A stretch of 64,000 nt of DNA from Pelobates cultripes (GCA_933207985.1 OW240914.1:209393777-209457776), one strand, 5' to 3'. Shown: positions 22,241 through 35,154, counted from the first letter of the stretch. Made by a program: numbers and translations. The notes: generated by a model from the sequence alone, not told the origin.

Positions 22241-23620
22241 AGGCATCGAATTGCGTCCGAAATTCCAAGAACGTGACAGGGTCCCCCGAAATCCGCCAAG
22301 CCATCAGAAGCAGGGATCCTTCCAGGAGGAGAGGATGGCAACGTTTGGACAGGTCTCGAAGCAGATCCGGACAGGCCAGCATCAACCTGGGAACATCCAC
22401 CGCCATCTTCAATCGTTGAGGGAACCATGGCTGAGTCCCCAAAAATGGGGTTAAGAGGACCAGCTCTGCCCCTTGGCAGTGAACCTGCAGGAGTACCCTA
22501 GACAGCATTGCAAATGGAAGGAAAGCGTAGAGATGCGGTCCGTGCCAATCTTTTAGAAAAGCATCCACTGCCTCCGGGTCTGGAAGCACACTGGTCTGGA
22601 AGCCAGCTGAAGTTGATGGCAAAAGGACCGCAAAGGGATGAGATAGCGTAAAACACTTCAATATAATCTCCAATCCCTGCTGTTGGAAAGATATTGCGAA
22701 CTCCAATTTGCCTGAACCTGGACTACCAAGTTCCGCATCAGACAAAACTCCCAGAAGTCCATTGCCAGATGAGCCAGAAGTGCTGATTGAGTTTCGCCCA
22801 TGTAGTTTACATACCATGTCCATACGCAGGCAAATGCAGACATTGACAGACCCCTTCACAAAACTCAGAATCTCAAACAATCCCTCCAGCAGTTCCAGGG
22901 CATTGATGTGCATTCTGGATTTACTTTCCGACCAGCGACCTCCTGTCAACACAACCTCGCTGAGGGTACCCCAGCCTTAGGAGACTTGTGTCCAAGTCTA
23001 TGGTGAACTCCGGCTGAGATCTGAATATGGCTCTGCCGCTCCACGCACATAAGTTGTGAATCCACCAACGTAACTCGTCCTTCATTTCAATATCCTAGGA
23101 GATCAGGTCTGCATATGACTCTCCCTCGCGGAGATGTGCGATCTTTAACCGTTGGAGAGCTCGATAGTGAAGTGGGGCCGAAAACACTGCTTGTATGGAA
23201 GATGCCAACAGTCCGATGAGCCTTGCCAAGTGTCGCAGGGTGATATGTGGTCGAAGTTCCTTGCGGATCATCTGAATCTTGAACGAAGGTAGGCTCCGAA
23301 TCCACGAGGAAACCCAAGAACTCCATGCTTCTGCATGGTGTCAAACAGGATTTTTCCCAATATATGAGAAAGCCCAGCCAGATCAGGAGATCCTCCGTCC
23401 ATCTCAGTTGTCGAAGAGTATGGAGTGATCTTGAGCCATGAGCAGAATATCATCCAGATACACGATAATGCGCACCCAGAAAAAGGGACCGCCTTGGTCG
23501 TCCACAAGATGGGAAGAAGGGGGATCGAGTCCTAGACTCCTGGTAGTTGGGGCGTTGGTTGAAGAAGCCTCAGTTAAAATAGCTGCCCCCTGCATCTGCA
23601 GGCCCTGGTAGAGACCCGCC
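22200..23620 (-). pseudogene. DIRS copy 1 reverse transcriptase / RNase H
   Basis: VRIIVYLDDILL with the catalytic YLDD is encoded at about 23450-23470. Downstream are an RNase H block with HINALELLEG (near 22930) and the conserved C-terminal tract with PDPEAVDAF, PHLYAFLPF and TQPWFPQRL (22570-22400). Frames change several times (open pieces 23595-23404, 23344-23087, 22952-22194). A segment between RT and RNase H appears shortened. Confidence 0.75.
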
Positions 23621-23621
23621 C

Positions 23622-25010
23622 CTAGAGTACCCTCCTCATGGAGTACTGGGCCTTATCTAGGGCAGTAAATGCCCCAACAAAAAGTTCTTGATCCTTTATG
23701 AAGGAATCGCCAAACAACAGGCCCTCGTCATCTTTAGGAGCCTCCGTGAAGCCGAGATTGGCCAATTTTGTCTCGATCTTAAATAAAATGGATTTGAGCC
23801 GCTCCATAGAGAGGGAGCCATTCATGCTGCCTGCAATACAGATAGCCCTTTGGACCCAACCGCGGAGTTCCTCCGGGTCAACCTGCCTGTTATTGGTCCT
23901 GGCGTCCTCTGCATGATCAAAAAGCTTGGCCAGGGGGCCAAAAATGTTCAAATGCTTGTCTTGGCATGACCTGAGTCCGAATCAAGGCCCTTACATGGGT
24001 TCAAACCTAGCTTGGTCAAGAACTGTGTCATCTTGGGGTTAACTTCCGACGTGTCACACACCTTGCTAGGTACCACCGGTCTAGGATACTCAGCTCTAAG
24101 CTTGTTACATGCTGCCCTGTTAAGAGGCGCCACACCCAGGTTTCCAGGTAGTGGGCCACATGGTCCACTGGAAGCCACTCGGATGACCTTGGATGATGTA
24201 GGTCATCCGGGTCGAACAAAGGGTTACCCTGCGGGTGCATGAGGGCAGTCCCTTCAGCGGGTGGATCAGCTCGAGCGTCACCTCCCGTCATCCCCGCCGG
24301 GGTGGATGTAAAGAGGTCAAGACCCATGTACCATTCTCTGAGTAACTACCGGACTCCATACCAGCCTCCTCGCTAGACACGATTTCTGAGTTGGATTCGC
24401 TCTCAGCACATTTCCACCAGGAAAAGCTCTTTTGCGTGGATTGGACACGTTTTCAGGGGTGAGTTGAGGTACGCCAGTCATGGTGTTTCTGGAGGCAGAG
24501 GGGGATACATACCAAGATTTACGGCTAGCCTTTCTTGGTGCGTCCCCAATGAAATCCACCTCTGGATGCGGAGTGCGCATCGAGGGATTTGAGGCACCTG
24601 CACCTGAGGGGCGAGCAAGCAATGCCTTGGGTAGCCAAAGAACAACAAAAGGTAATCACTAATTTACAAAAAATATGTAGTTTGATTGCACCCCTATTTT
24701 ATTCCGACTTTATTTTTAACTACTAACTCTACTGGCGCAGACTTACCTGTCTTTGTACTATTTCCAATGCCTGGGATATCGTCTGGGACAAAGCTGAAGA
24801 CACTGAACCCATAGCGGCCATAATGGCATCGGTTACAGACCGTTGGAGTGCCAAGGACTGTGTGTCTTCCCAGCGGGGAGCAGGGTCCCCCGCCAAGGGA
24901 GGGAAGCCAGCTGTAGAGGGGATATCTCCCAATAGTAGAGGGGCATCCATCTCCCCAGGGGTTGGGGGACAAACAGGCACCTTAGGTTTAGGCATGGCAG
25001 GCAAATAGTT
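23622..25010 (-). pseudogene. DIRS copy 1 gag-like ORF
   Basis: Likely start MPKPKVPVCPP near 24995. The N-terminal part ends with an alanine/serine-rich helix (SVTDAIMAAMG). Middle part: NPLFDPDDLHHPRSSEWLPV. The C-terminal part has the conserved DIRS gag blocks AACNKLRAEYPRPVV, PEELRGWVQRAIC, KLANLGFTEAP, GLLFGDSFIKD and FTALDKAQ. The C-terminal third (23951-23622) is open; the rest is split between frames. Confidence 0.75.
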
Positions 25011-25879
25011 AAGGCCCACAATAAACTAAAACTGCAATAGGCTAATGTGGATGGTGTCAGGAAATAGAAGTGCAAGTAGTGAGGGTTAATCACCCAAACT
25101 AGCAACCCATAAAAAGGGACAGAAGGGAGCTCACCAGTGCTCAGACCAGCAGCTAGAGACACGATGCAGGAAGAGGTAGGGACAGGCAGAAACTGGAAGG
25201 AAACCCAGTGTAAAATCGCTGGTGAACCAAATGCCCCTAGTAAGGAAAATCTGCGAATGCGGCACCGAAAACAGCCGAACTGTTGGGTACGAATGCGCGA
25301 ACGAACAGCGTTCGTGACCCGAACTGAGCCCCAAAAAATGAGTACATATGAGACTAACTGGTGTTCACATGTGAACCAACGAACGTGGGTCCCGAAATGG
25401 TACAAACTGGGCAAAAATGGACCCGGGATCCAATAAAGAACAAGATACCGGGTTGGAAAAGACAGAGAAATAGGGGAGAATACAGGTTCTGTAGAAGAGA
25501 AAACAAAAGAATGTAAGGAGAAAGAAACATTTTAAAAGTAAACTGTCAAAGCAAGATGTCATAACCATAAATTTACTTCCACAGTATAATACAGGAGGAA
25601 TAAACGCAAACGGAAAACCAAAACCGTATATTAGAAAGAAATCTTTATTATACAACATAAGACCATACATTGTTAAACATAACAATATCCCTAAGTAACA
25701 TAAGAGAAAAAAAAAAACAATACCAGGGAGGGACAAGTAAAAGGGTGGGAAATATTCACCTCCTGTCTTTAATAAAATTTAGATTATTCCCTCACCTAGG
25801 CTAGCATAATCCCTATTTATGGCAAGACAGGAGGCTTCATATTTTAAATTTTAACACCCAGACATACAAACAGAAGAAA

Positions 25880-26560
25880 CATGAGATCGTGGATGGAAAT
25901 AAAAAGTACGGAAAGTCGATTCCCTGGCCAAACAGCGGCCAGAAGAGAAATACTTGTAAGGGACCCACTGGCTTCTAGAGCTGCTGAAGCTTCACTGCCC
26001 CGAACCGAAAGTGCCCCAAAAAAACTCACCATGTCAGCTGATGAGAGAAACCACCGAATCCAACGAGCGATTGTAGGTGCAGAAACAGCCCTAATCAGTT
26101 GTATGTAGTAAATCAACAGCTACCCATGAGCAGAAGGGCGAAAGGACGAGGTCCTTGATATATACGTCCGTAGACAACGTGCCACACAGTGAGGTTGCCT
26201 ATCTAGAGAGTAGGGATACCACCCAGAAGATGAATGAGATCTCGTCCTGCGTGAAATAGAAACAGACACACCATCTGGTGAGAAGGAGAAAGATTCTAAA
26301 TCACAACCACAAACATCAGAAATGTGACGAAAGACATAAAAGGAGAGCCAGCTAAGCGGAGAGCTTACGCTGAGAAAAACAATTCAGTCAGGAAGTTCAG
26401 GACTGCCATGATAGGGGTGTAAAGGGATCCACACGTCTCTCCAAACACCAGCCATGCCAGGATCGCCAGGCGTGCAGGTATGATCTTCTGGTTCCAGACG
26501 CCCAAGAGTCCCGGAGTAACTCTCTAACCATCATCGAAAGGCCCAACACCTCCCAGGAAC
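25880..26560 (-). pseudogene. DIRS copy 2 tyrosine recombinase
   Basis: It starts with LLRDSWASGTRRSYLHAW (near 26520), the usual N-terminal core-binding block. The C-terminal part reads TIARWIRWFLSSAD then GALSVRGSEAS; the usual His of the H-x-x-R motif is Leu here. A shifted frame reads ESTFRTFYFHP with the nucleophilic Tyr (near 25900). Missing His plus shifts mean it is inactive. Confidence 0.7.
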
Positions 26561-26649
26561 CCCAGAAACGGTCCAAGCCACTAGCGATAGGTGATCCTCT
26601 AATATCAATGGATGTGGATTCTCTTGTGGATCCCGTAGGAGAAGTGTGG

Positions 26650-26953
26650 TTTGATACAATGTCCGAAGTATAATGGAGAAAGGGGGGAACGCATACACCC
26701 ACAAGGGAGGCCAGTCTCAGAGAAACGCGTCCACCGCCTTGTTGAGGGGTCCGGAAGTCAACAGAAGAACAAACTCTGTCTGACAGTTCAGCCTGGATGC
26801 GAACAGATCCGAGTGAAGGAGGTCTTGGAATGAATCCAGTAGTCGAAATACTGGAGGGTGAAGTTGCCAATCGGTGGCTTCTATCCAGTGTCGGGAGAAC
26901 CAGTTCGCTACTTGATTGTCCTGTCCCGGGAGATATTCTGCCACAAGTGACAA
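26650..26953 (-). pseudogene. DIRS copy 2 RNase H C-terminal end
   Basis: Encodes AEYLPGQDNQVANWFSRH followed by DWQLHPPVF and SDLFASRLN, the conserved tract linking RNase H to the recombinase in DIRS pol. Open from 26953 to 26717, then shifted. Confidence 0.7.
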
Positions 26954-27378
26954 ATTACTGTCCAGACAGTATTAAAAAGAGCAAACTAACATAAACACCA
27001 CAAACTTAGTGCTCTAATAGTATAAATTACTTAACTTCAGTTAATATGCAGCCTCCCGAGATCGTTATCCACAACAAACGATCTTTACAAATGCATAGAA
27101 CCACAAAAAAAAATGGGATACGGCTGTATAATCTATGGAGAGAACATACAAAGACAAAATAGTGTAATACAGTATATGCAATGAATTGTGCGCTTTAAGT
27201 GAATGCACTCACAAGATGATGTGAAAGAAGAGCATTCATAAGGTGCCTCCCCTGATAATATGGGGGGCTAGTAGTCACCCTTGACAATGCGAAGCAGCCA
27301 ATGGAACACGGGACTCCAGGTAGGTAATATTAAAAAATTCAATACTTTTAATTTTCTTTAAAAGGTGAAATCCACCAT

Positions 27379-27390
27379 AAAGATAAAAAT
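27379..27390 (+). repeat. L1 target-site duplication, 5' copy
   Basis: aaagataaaaat here and at 34095-34106, directly after the poly(A) tract. A 12-bp duplication is typical of L1 target-primed insertion. Confidence 0.85.
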
Positions 27391-27488
27391 TAAGGGGCGG
27401 AGCTAGTCGCGACCGTGAATGGCCGCTTGAGAACGGAGCTCCGATCGCAACGACGGGCAATCCATAGCCATCAGGCACACTCAGCATA

Positions 27489-28612
27489 ATGGGACACCCC
27501 AAAAGAATGTCCACTACCTCACAACAAGCCGGCAAAAACATGGGCCGAAAACGGGAGCGCTCACTAAATACTTTAAAGATCATGGCGACCAACAGATCGA
27601 CCCTGCAAGCCCCAATATGGCGCCGGAAGAATTCTCCCAATCACCCCCATCCAGCCCTGCAGCATCTGACACACTGTCACAAGATCTGGACAGGGAAAAA
27701 GACAAGGACCTGAGGGAGATTCTGAGAAACGTCCCCTCTAAGCAAGACCTTGCAAACATGCTGCAAAAACTGGAGGTGACTTTCCAGAAAAAAATGGACG
27801 ACATCACATCAGAAGTAACACAGGTCAGTGAAAGGGTCAACTTGCTAGAAAGCGACCAAGACTACACAGCCACACAAATGCAAAATCTTCAAAGTACACT
27901 ATCAGCACATAATGCCCAAATGGCATCCATGTACAGAATGATAGATGACTTAGATAACAGAGGGCGCAGAAATAATTTAAGAATAAAGGGCATCCCCCGA
28001 AAAAGAGGGGGAAGATTTAAAGGTAATCCTCCAAGAACTATTTAATCTTATACTGCAAAGAGATGTGTCGACCCCTATTGCACTGGACAGAGCCCACAGG
28101 GCACTCAGGCCCAGAAACCCCATGGCAGAGGCAGACTACACTACTACTCTCTTAAAGAAGACATACTCAGAAATCTCCGCCAGACGACGCAACCTCTTCT
28201 ATTCCATGAGGCACCTGTGCAAATCTTCCCAGATCTCTCCTGGATGACGCTGCAGGCGAGGAGGACAATGAAACCCCTCACAGACCTACTACGCTCTAGG
28301 AACATAAGATACCGCTGGGGATTCCCTCTGGCCCTTACAGCCACACATAATGGTGCAACAGCAACTCTATCCTCAGCAGAGGACGTGCAGGTCTTCACCT
28401 CGGCCCTAGATCTACCGGACATACACATACCAGACTGGTATGGGCCGCTACAACCCTCAAACCGCACACAAATGACCCACAAGCAAAGAGCGCAGACCCC
28501 ATCCAAACGTAGAAGTAACGACCAAACACACCACCAAGGAGGTTCCAGACCGAGAGCAGGCCCCCCGTCCCATCGATGGGACCCAAGGCATGTGACGATG
28601 ACCACCAGCTAA
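27489..28612 (+). pseudogene. L1 ORF1 (RNA-binding nucleic-acid chaperone)
   Basis: The start is probably the ATG at 27489. A frameshift near 27600 leads into the main frame (27617-28045), with a heptad-type coiled coil (LREILRNVPSKQDL..., VSERVNLLESDQD) and an RRM-type block RRNNLRIKGIPR. Two more shifts, near 28020-28060 and 28200-28240, lead to the C-terminal domain (TPIALDRAHRALRP; IFPDLSW...ARRTMKPL). Intact ORF1 forms trimers that coat L1 RNA in the ribonucleoprotein. This copy needs three frames to be read through. Confidence 0.8.
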
Positions 28613-29772
28613 GAAACCACTGCCCTAATCAACAAGGACCCAACTAAGCTTTAAAGACCTAAAACAACTACCAACGATCCAGAAATTCGACCACAGAGAT
28701 TGCATCGCAAGACTCCACCCTAAGGACACAATTCTAGAACATCACAAGGAAACCCACAAATCAGGTCATTTCCCACGACAGCCCAGATTTGCTCTGGACC
28801 GCGAGCTCTGTGAAGCGGTGACTCTCCACTCTACCGACACTCCTGGATGACATTGGTTCTGGACTGAAAGACCTCCAGAGGGGTATGAGAGAGAGAGAAA
28901 AAAAAAATGTGTGTTATACCATAAATGAATGTATACGTAAGGGCTATGCTGACAGGCATAAGGCCCCCCTCACCCCTTCAACCACTCCCGTTCCCCTTCC
29001 CCCTTCCCCACTCTCTCACTAATAGCCCCTCTTCCTTCCAGCAACAACCTCAAGGAATGCCCCTGTGGTCAACTGAGATCTGATTGACTGTCTTACGGGG
29101 AAATGTATACCATGACATGTCAATTAATTGTCGGTTTTCTATTTTATGTTCTTTAGGAGAATTGCATATGTTAAGGAAAAAAAATCTGTCTCATACTACA
29201 GTCCTAGTGCACACCCGAGCAAGCATTTGAGATGCAAGCCTCCAATTACGAGGCAGAGCCCTTGCCCAAGGGGACAAATAATGCTTACCCCTAGACTATT
29301 AGGCAACCCGATAGAGGTGAGCAGCTTCCAGCCCCCCCCTTTTTTGGATCATATTCTCTAAGGTCGACCCACACCACAAGCACACAATCTTACTTGTCCC
29401 ACGAATTTGATCCCCTAGACTGATCCACCACTCACTATTGACAATTGCACATAGGATTGCCCGTCTCTCGCGAGACACTTGACAACAACACCCCAACCTA
29501 CCACCTTCCACGAAAATAAAACCTTGACAGCAGGTAGAAAGACTTACGCAGCCAAAGCGGTGCCCGTGCAACTCCCCAAAGGCCTCAAAGCCTCTCAAGG
29601 GGAAAGCCACCGACAGACAAGGCTGCCAACTCTTCCCGTCAATACCAAACATCTCAATTTCGTGCTCCACCTGCATACATACAATTTTGTACATAGTTCA
29701 TTTGTTATCGGTTATCTTCCCCTGGTGCACAATACGTGAGCGGCAGGACACGCAGTTCACACAATTTCCACC
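28613..29772 (+). other. L1 inter-ORF spacer
   Basis: A 1.16-kb stretch between ORF1 and ORF2 with no long ORF in the sense direction and a C-rich patch at 28965-29010. It is long compared with the short spacer of mammalian L1. Confidence 0.6.
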
Positions 29773-32700
29773 ATGGCAAACCTCAACATAGTTACCCGCA
29801 ATGTCAGGGGTCTCAACTCCCCGACAAAACGATCACTAACGCTACACGAACTCCACAAACTTGGAGCTGATGTGGCATTTCTCCAGGAGACCCACCTAAA
29901 AGCAGACTCCACTATCACTATCCGCAACAGACACTACCCCACAGGATACTTCAGCTCCTATACAGACGCAAAATCCAGAGGGGTAGCCATCCTCATAGGG
30001 GCACAAACACCGTATACTCACATGAACCAATACACAGACCCAAGCGGTAGGCTACTCATAATCAAAGGCAAAATTGGCAATACAATTGTAACTTTAGCAA
30101 ATATCTACTTGCCAAATACCAAACAACACAAGCACCTACGTAAATACCTCAACATAATCGAAAAACATGTCGAAGGCATTCTTATACTCGGAGGTGACCT
30201 AAACATGTCCCTTGACTCGGAATTAGACACTACTTCCAGCTCCACGAAATACAACGCCACTACCTGAACCACGATGTCCAGACTATTAGATAAATCTTAT
30301 TTATTCGACTGCTGGAGAACTATACACCCTCAAAGACGAGACTACTCTTTTTACTCAACGGTCAAACACACATACTCTCGACTGGACATGCTATTCGTCC
30401 CTCACAGACATATACACTTAATTCAATCATGTGAGTATGGCTCGATCACATGGTCGGACCATGCCCCCTTGTCTCTAGTTTTTCAAATCCCAACTCTAAC
30501 ACCTAACAATTTCCAATGGAAACTAAATGACACCATGCTAAATGACACAGCCACGGTCGATACACTAACAAACACACTACAACACTACTTTGAGGATAAT
30601 ACATCCCCGTCCATATCCCCGACAATAACCTGGGAAGCCCATAAATCAGTAATGAGAGGACACATCATAGCTATAGCCTCCAAACTCAAGAAAAAGAAGG
30701 ATGCCCAAATCACTGACCTCCTACGAGATATCCGCCTAATTGAACAGACACACAAAAACAACATTTCCCTAGACCTCTACAAACAACTAGTTGACAAACG
30801 CACGACCCTACAAACCTTGTTAAACTCCAAAATCAAACGAATGCTCACTCACACCAAATACTCCTTTTTACACTCAAGGAGGAAAATGCGGGCGAATGTT
30901 AGCCAAAGCCCTTCAGCAAAACACGCAGCGCACATACATAACCACAATCAAAAGCAGAGACGGGACACGCACCCACCTACTCCCAGCCATACTTAAAGAA
31001 TTCCACGCCTTCTACACAAACCTGTATAACCTCAGACAGACGCCACCACGACCAGAGGAAATTACCCATTTCCTCTCTAACCGAATCACGCAAACGATCC
31101 CCACAAACATAAGACAATCAATTGAAGGACCCCTAACGGACGAAGAATTTAGAATGGTAGTTAAAAACCTCCCTATAGGCAAGAGCTCAGGACCCGACGG
31201 CTTCACTACCAAATACTTCAAAACATTCACAAACCTGCTTTGCAAACCCTTTGTCACTGCCTTCAATTCACTGGTCTTAGGACACAAACTCCCAGTAGAA
31301 TCCTTAGAAGCCCACATCACATTGATCCCCAAACCCGGAAAGGACCTAGAGAAATGTGGTAGCTACCCCCCAATCTCTCTAATAAATTGTAATTTGAAAA
31401 TCTTCACTAAGATTCTTGCCAACCGGCTGAAACCACTCCTGAACGGACTGATACACCCGGATCAATCAGGGTTTGTACCGAATAGGGAAGCCAAGCACAA
31501 CACTATGAAACTCCTAAGCTTAATACACACAGCCAAAGGAAAAGGACCCCAGAGCCTCATTTTAACTATAGATGCCGAGAAGGCATTTGATAGGGTAGAC
31601 TGGTCCTTCCTCAAGGCCACAATGAGAACTTTGGGCCTCGGCCCACAATGGATAAAATGTCTTGCAGCCATATATTCGAATCCGGGAGCACGAGTATGTG
31701 TGAACGGCCAATTATCAGACACCATACAAATAACCAATGGTACAAGGCAAGGCTGTCCCCTCTCCCCACTACTCTTCATCCTCACCATGGAGCCATTCCT
31801 ACAAGGAATAAGAGATAACCCAAACATATCTGGCATTAAAGTAGCAGAGCAGGAATACAAGGTCTCCGCTTTTGCGGACGACCTACTGTTCACTCTATCT
31901 AATCCAAAAACATCACTACAACACCTTACACAAGAGATAGAGGCATATAATACAGTCTCCAATTACAAAATAAACATGGGCAAGAGCGAAATACTCCCGC
32001 TCAACATGCCGGACGACACACAAACAGCGCTTCGCTCAACCTATCCACTCCACTGGCCCACAGAGTCAATCAGATATCTGGGAGTCCAACTCACAACCAC
32101 ACTGTCACGTCTATATGCCCTTAACTACACAACCCTCCTAAACAAAGTAGATACAGAACTCAAATCGTGGAATAAACCACAATTCGGTTGGCTCTGCAGA
32201 ATCCACATCTTAAAGATGATGATTCTCCCCAAGTTTCTATACATAATGCAAATCCTGCCTATCAAAATCCCACGGCCTTTCTTCTCCCTCTCCAGGCGAC
32301 TATTCAACAACTTTATATGGACAGGTAGACCCCCGAGGCTACAATATGAATGCCTCACAAAAAGCAAGCAACGAGGAGGACTAGGCCTACCAGATCTAGA
32401 AACGTAACACAAAGCCATTATCCTCACGAGGATTTATGAATGGTCATACCCTAAAAACACAGCCCAATGGGTACAGATTGAGGCCAGCTTTCTCACGACA
32501 CCGATATATGCCATACCCTGGCTTGATAACAGGACCAATCTGAAAATGCGCTCACGGACCTCTCACCCCACAATCACACACACAGTGAAACTTTGGTCAA
32601 CCATTAGGAGAGACAAACACCTCGCACCACACCCTTCACCACTCTATCCACTAACGGGAAACCCTTCCTTCCCCCCAGGTATGGACCACAGAGCTTTTCA

Positions 32701-33568
32701 AAATTCCTCCAAACGAGCACACACACTGACTCTGGGAGATGTCCTAAAAGACCATGGGGTCACTCCCTTTGAACAACTACTACCCACTGAATCACAAACG
32801 GGAATGACACGACTGAGACACTCGCAACTCAAACATTTTCTGAACACAAACCCACCACTATCACAAGGCCATAGAACCCACACTCTATACGAGACCCAAT
32901 GCGCTCAACACAACATCCAGAGGGGTCACATATCCTCCTTTTACAAACAATTGTGCCGGCGAACAGAAGAACTCCTACCCACCTACACATCCAAGTGGGA
33001 AGCAGAGCTGGGGATACAAATACAAGCCAAAGAGTGGTATAGAATATTCACCAATATCTTCCACACATCTAAAAGCAACAGCACACATGAGAGCAATTAC
33101 AAACGAATAGCCAGATGGCACTACACACCAACCCGCATCCACAGATTCTTCCCCAACGCGCCAAACACGTGCTGGAGGTGCAATAGAGCGGAGGGAACCA
33201 CAAGCCACATCTGGTGGCAATGCCCAATAATAAGTAAATTTTGGGCCCAGATAACGAACGTTATTCACACTATCACGGGACACAAACTACACCAAGACCC
33301 TAAAGTCTTGTTGTTTTTAATGTACCCCCGCCCCCTATCCAAACACTCACGCACACTGATCAACCACCTTTTAACGGCAGCAAACGCAGCCATCCCAACC
33401 AAATGGAAGCAAACCGCGCCCCCAACAATCATAGCCTGGATAGAAAGGGTAGATGCTATCAGAGAAATGGAGGAACTAGCATACTCCTTCTTACTCAAAT
33501 ACCACGATTACCTGGCCACATGGGCACCTTGGTCAACATTCATACGTAAAGGAGACCTCACATCTTAG
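29773..33568 (+). pseudogene. L1 ORF2 (endonuclease + reverse transcriptase)
   Basis: The ATG at 29773 gives MANLNIVTRNVRGLNSP. Endonuclease motifs: FLQETHL, LGGDLNMS, YSRLDMLFV and TWSDHAPLS, i.e. all main APE-type catalytic blocks. RT motifs: LIPKPGKD, DQSGFVPNR, LTIDAEKAFDRVDW, GTRQGCPLSP and AFADDLL with the catalytic FADD. The C-terminal part has a CWRCNRAEGT...HIWWQC zinc-knuckle-like block. Defects: TGA at 30265, a +1-type shift near 30890, and TAA at 32405. Everything else is open over 1,265 codons. Confidence 0.9.
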
Positions 33569-34094
33569 ACCAGATCCCCCCACCTCACGAGCAGAGTTAC
33601 AGGAGCACAAACTACACACACACAAAGCACCAACACCCCAAAGCGTGATGATAATAGGACATAGACCATGCTACTGTTAAGGGAGGGGAACACACCCCCA
33701 CAAGGGCTACAGACCCATCCACCCAAACAAACAAATATATAACAACGCAACAATCCACACTGACGAGGTTCTACGCTACGATTGTACATACCAGTTATAC
33801 CAGGAAATTTTACCACCCTCCCTTATGTTATGTTTTGTTTTTCCCCTTGTTTGTTAACAACACACCACCCATGCAAAGTGAATAACGGCTAAAATCATAC
33901 CGCACTTGAGTAATCAATTAAATGGTAACGCACACAAACAAATGCTAAAAATGTAATGAGCTCGAACAGTTACTATAACCGTTCTATGCTCTCACGAATG
34001 GTAACAATGTATAACATACAAAAGTTCATTGAAACCAGATTGTCTATTGTAAAACAAGTGTTGTAATCTTGAATTATTACCCAATAAAAAAAAA
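33569..34094 (+). other. L1 3' UTR and poly(A) tail
   Basis: Non-coding DNA ending cccaataaaaaaaaaaaa before the 3' target duplication. The AATAAA at about 34083 would serve as the polyadenylation signal. Confidence 0.75.
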
Positions 34095-34122
34095 AAAGAT
34101 AAAAATAAAAAATACAACAATA

Positions 34123-34164
34123 GGTCCAACGCATTTCATTCAAACTAGAACTTCCTCAGGGACC
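34123..34164 (-). ncRNA. Hammerhead ribozyme core in the Penelope terminal repeat
   Basis: Minus strand 5' to 3': GGTCC (stem I), CTGAGGA (core, fits CUGANGA), AGTTC-loop-GAAT (stem II, one base short on the 3' side), GAAA (core), TGCGTT (minimal stem III and a GUU cleavage triplet), then GGACC closing stem I with five perfect pairs. The compact layout with a tiny stem III is the form known from PLE terminal repeats, where it is thought to self-cleave the transcript. Activity of this copy is unproven. Confidence 0.65.
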
Positions 34165-34199
34165 GCACAGTAATAAAATGACATACAATATCACAAATT

Positions 34200-35154
34200 G
34201 TAAAATAATACATCCTACTCCCCCCTTAACACAATCCCTTTAAATAGGGCTAGTCCCAGTATCCCATTGGTCCATACTGTGGGTGTTTTCCAATAACCAT
34301 CTCTTCATTGGTCCTGGGGTAGCTCCTTCCAGCTGATAGTATTTTCGGCACTTGTATAGATCAAATTTGGGCGCGTTCAGTAAAAAAGACGAAACCGGAA
34401 GTGGACGCGATCTCTTACTTCCGTATTGGATATGCATTGCAAACGCGTTCCAAATGTGTTCCATCTCTCTATCACAACCACATCAACAAAAAACAATAAT
34501 ACAAATGATCCTTCAAATGGCTATGTAGCCAAGAAATAACAAATTAGCTTAATATAGTTATTCTCCATATAAAAGAAAGAGAAGAAAGTTAGTATCTTAG
34601 ATGTGACAACAAAAATATCACTATCTTGAGCATATATTTTATGAGTGTATATTTCAGTAACCCACACCATTTTATAATTTAAACAGTCTATTTAAAGTGA
34701 CACACACATCATTAATATATTGAAAAGTCATAATTAGTTGATTATTATAAATATTCTCTCAAAAAATCAAACAATTCTGATTTTGTAATATATAATTTCA
34801 TTAGTACACATATCTGTATCAAGGAAAGCAGACAACATATCTGCATATAAATCTTTTTTTTTATTTTATTATTCTTTACATATATTGTGATACAAAGAGT
34901 ATGGGAAGAAAGGAAATCCAATAATGTCCTCCTTCTTTCTACAATATATTGAATGTAATAGATCTTAAGTATGAATAATTTCTCTAGAAATGGCAAAAAG
35001 AATATGGGAAAAGGGAGAAACAAATAATGATTTAATTCCCCATTCACAATTTTTTAATTTTTTTTTTTAATGGAATAGATACAAAATCGAAGAAAGAGAG
35101 AGAAAAAAAAAACCTGAAATCAGTCCAAGGAACACACTAGATCAATCCCAATAT
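34200..35154 (-). other. PLE 3' non-coding region
   Basis: AT-rich sequence between the GIY-YIG end and the ribozyme repeat. No ORF of interest; poly(T) and poly(A) patches near 34855, 35050 and 35100. Confidence 0.5.

Larger units (their letters stand above)
19636..25430 (-). mobile_element. DIRS retrotransposon copy 1 (tyrosine-recombinase type)
   Basis: Reading right to left: gag (about 25010-23622), RT/RNase H (about 23620-22200), tyrosine recombinase (about 22190-21410), then an internal complementary region (21290-21375) whose reverse complement recurs in the terminal repeat at 19640-19659 plus 20635-20690. This gag-RT-RH-YR order with inverted and circle-type repeats defines DIRS elements. 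These make a circular cDNA and integrate by recombinase without target duplication. Many stops and shifts are present. The outer borders are uncertain by a few hundred bases. Confidence 0.8.
25440..27000 (-). mobile_element. DIRS retrotransposon copy 2, 3' part only
   Basis: Contains the end of RNase H and most of a tyrosine recombinase on the minus strand, followed by a repeat segment (about 25735-25850) laid out like that after the recombinase of copy 1 (gggtgg..., tttaataaaat...). Sequence differs clearly from copy 1, so it is a different DIRS family. The 5' half is absent; the right border with Penelope-like sequence is near 27000. Confidence 0.65.
27391..34094 (+). mobile_element. Near full-length L1 (Tx1/L1-type) LINE
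   Basis: Starts with a GC-rich 5' UTR (ggggcggagctagtcgcgac) and carries ORF1, a long inter-ORF spacer, ORF2 and a 3' UTR ending in poly(A), all within perfect 12-bp target duplications. At 6.7 kb it appears full length. ORF2 has only two in-frame stops and one frameshift, so the insertion is fairly recent, but it is not active as it stands. It lies in the terminal repeat of the Penelope-like element, in the opposite orientation. Confidence 0.9.

Noticed and set aside
22052..24662. Plus-strand ORFs over the DIRS region
   Set aside because: They are antisense shadows of the minus-strand gag, RT and recombinase pieces, which carry the conserved motifs.
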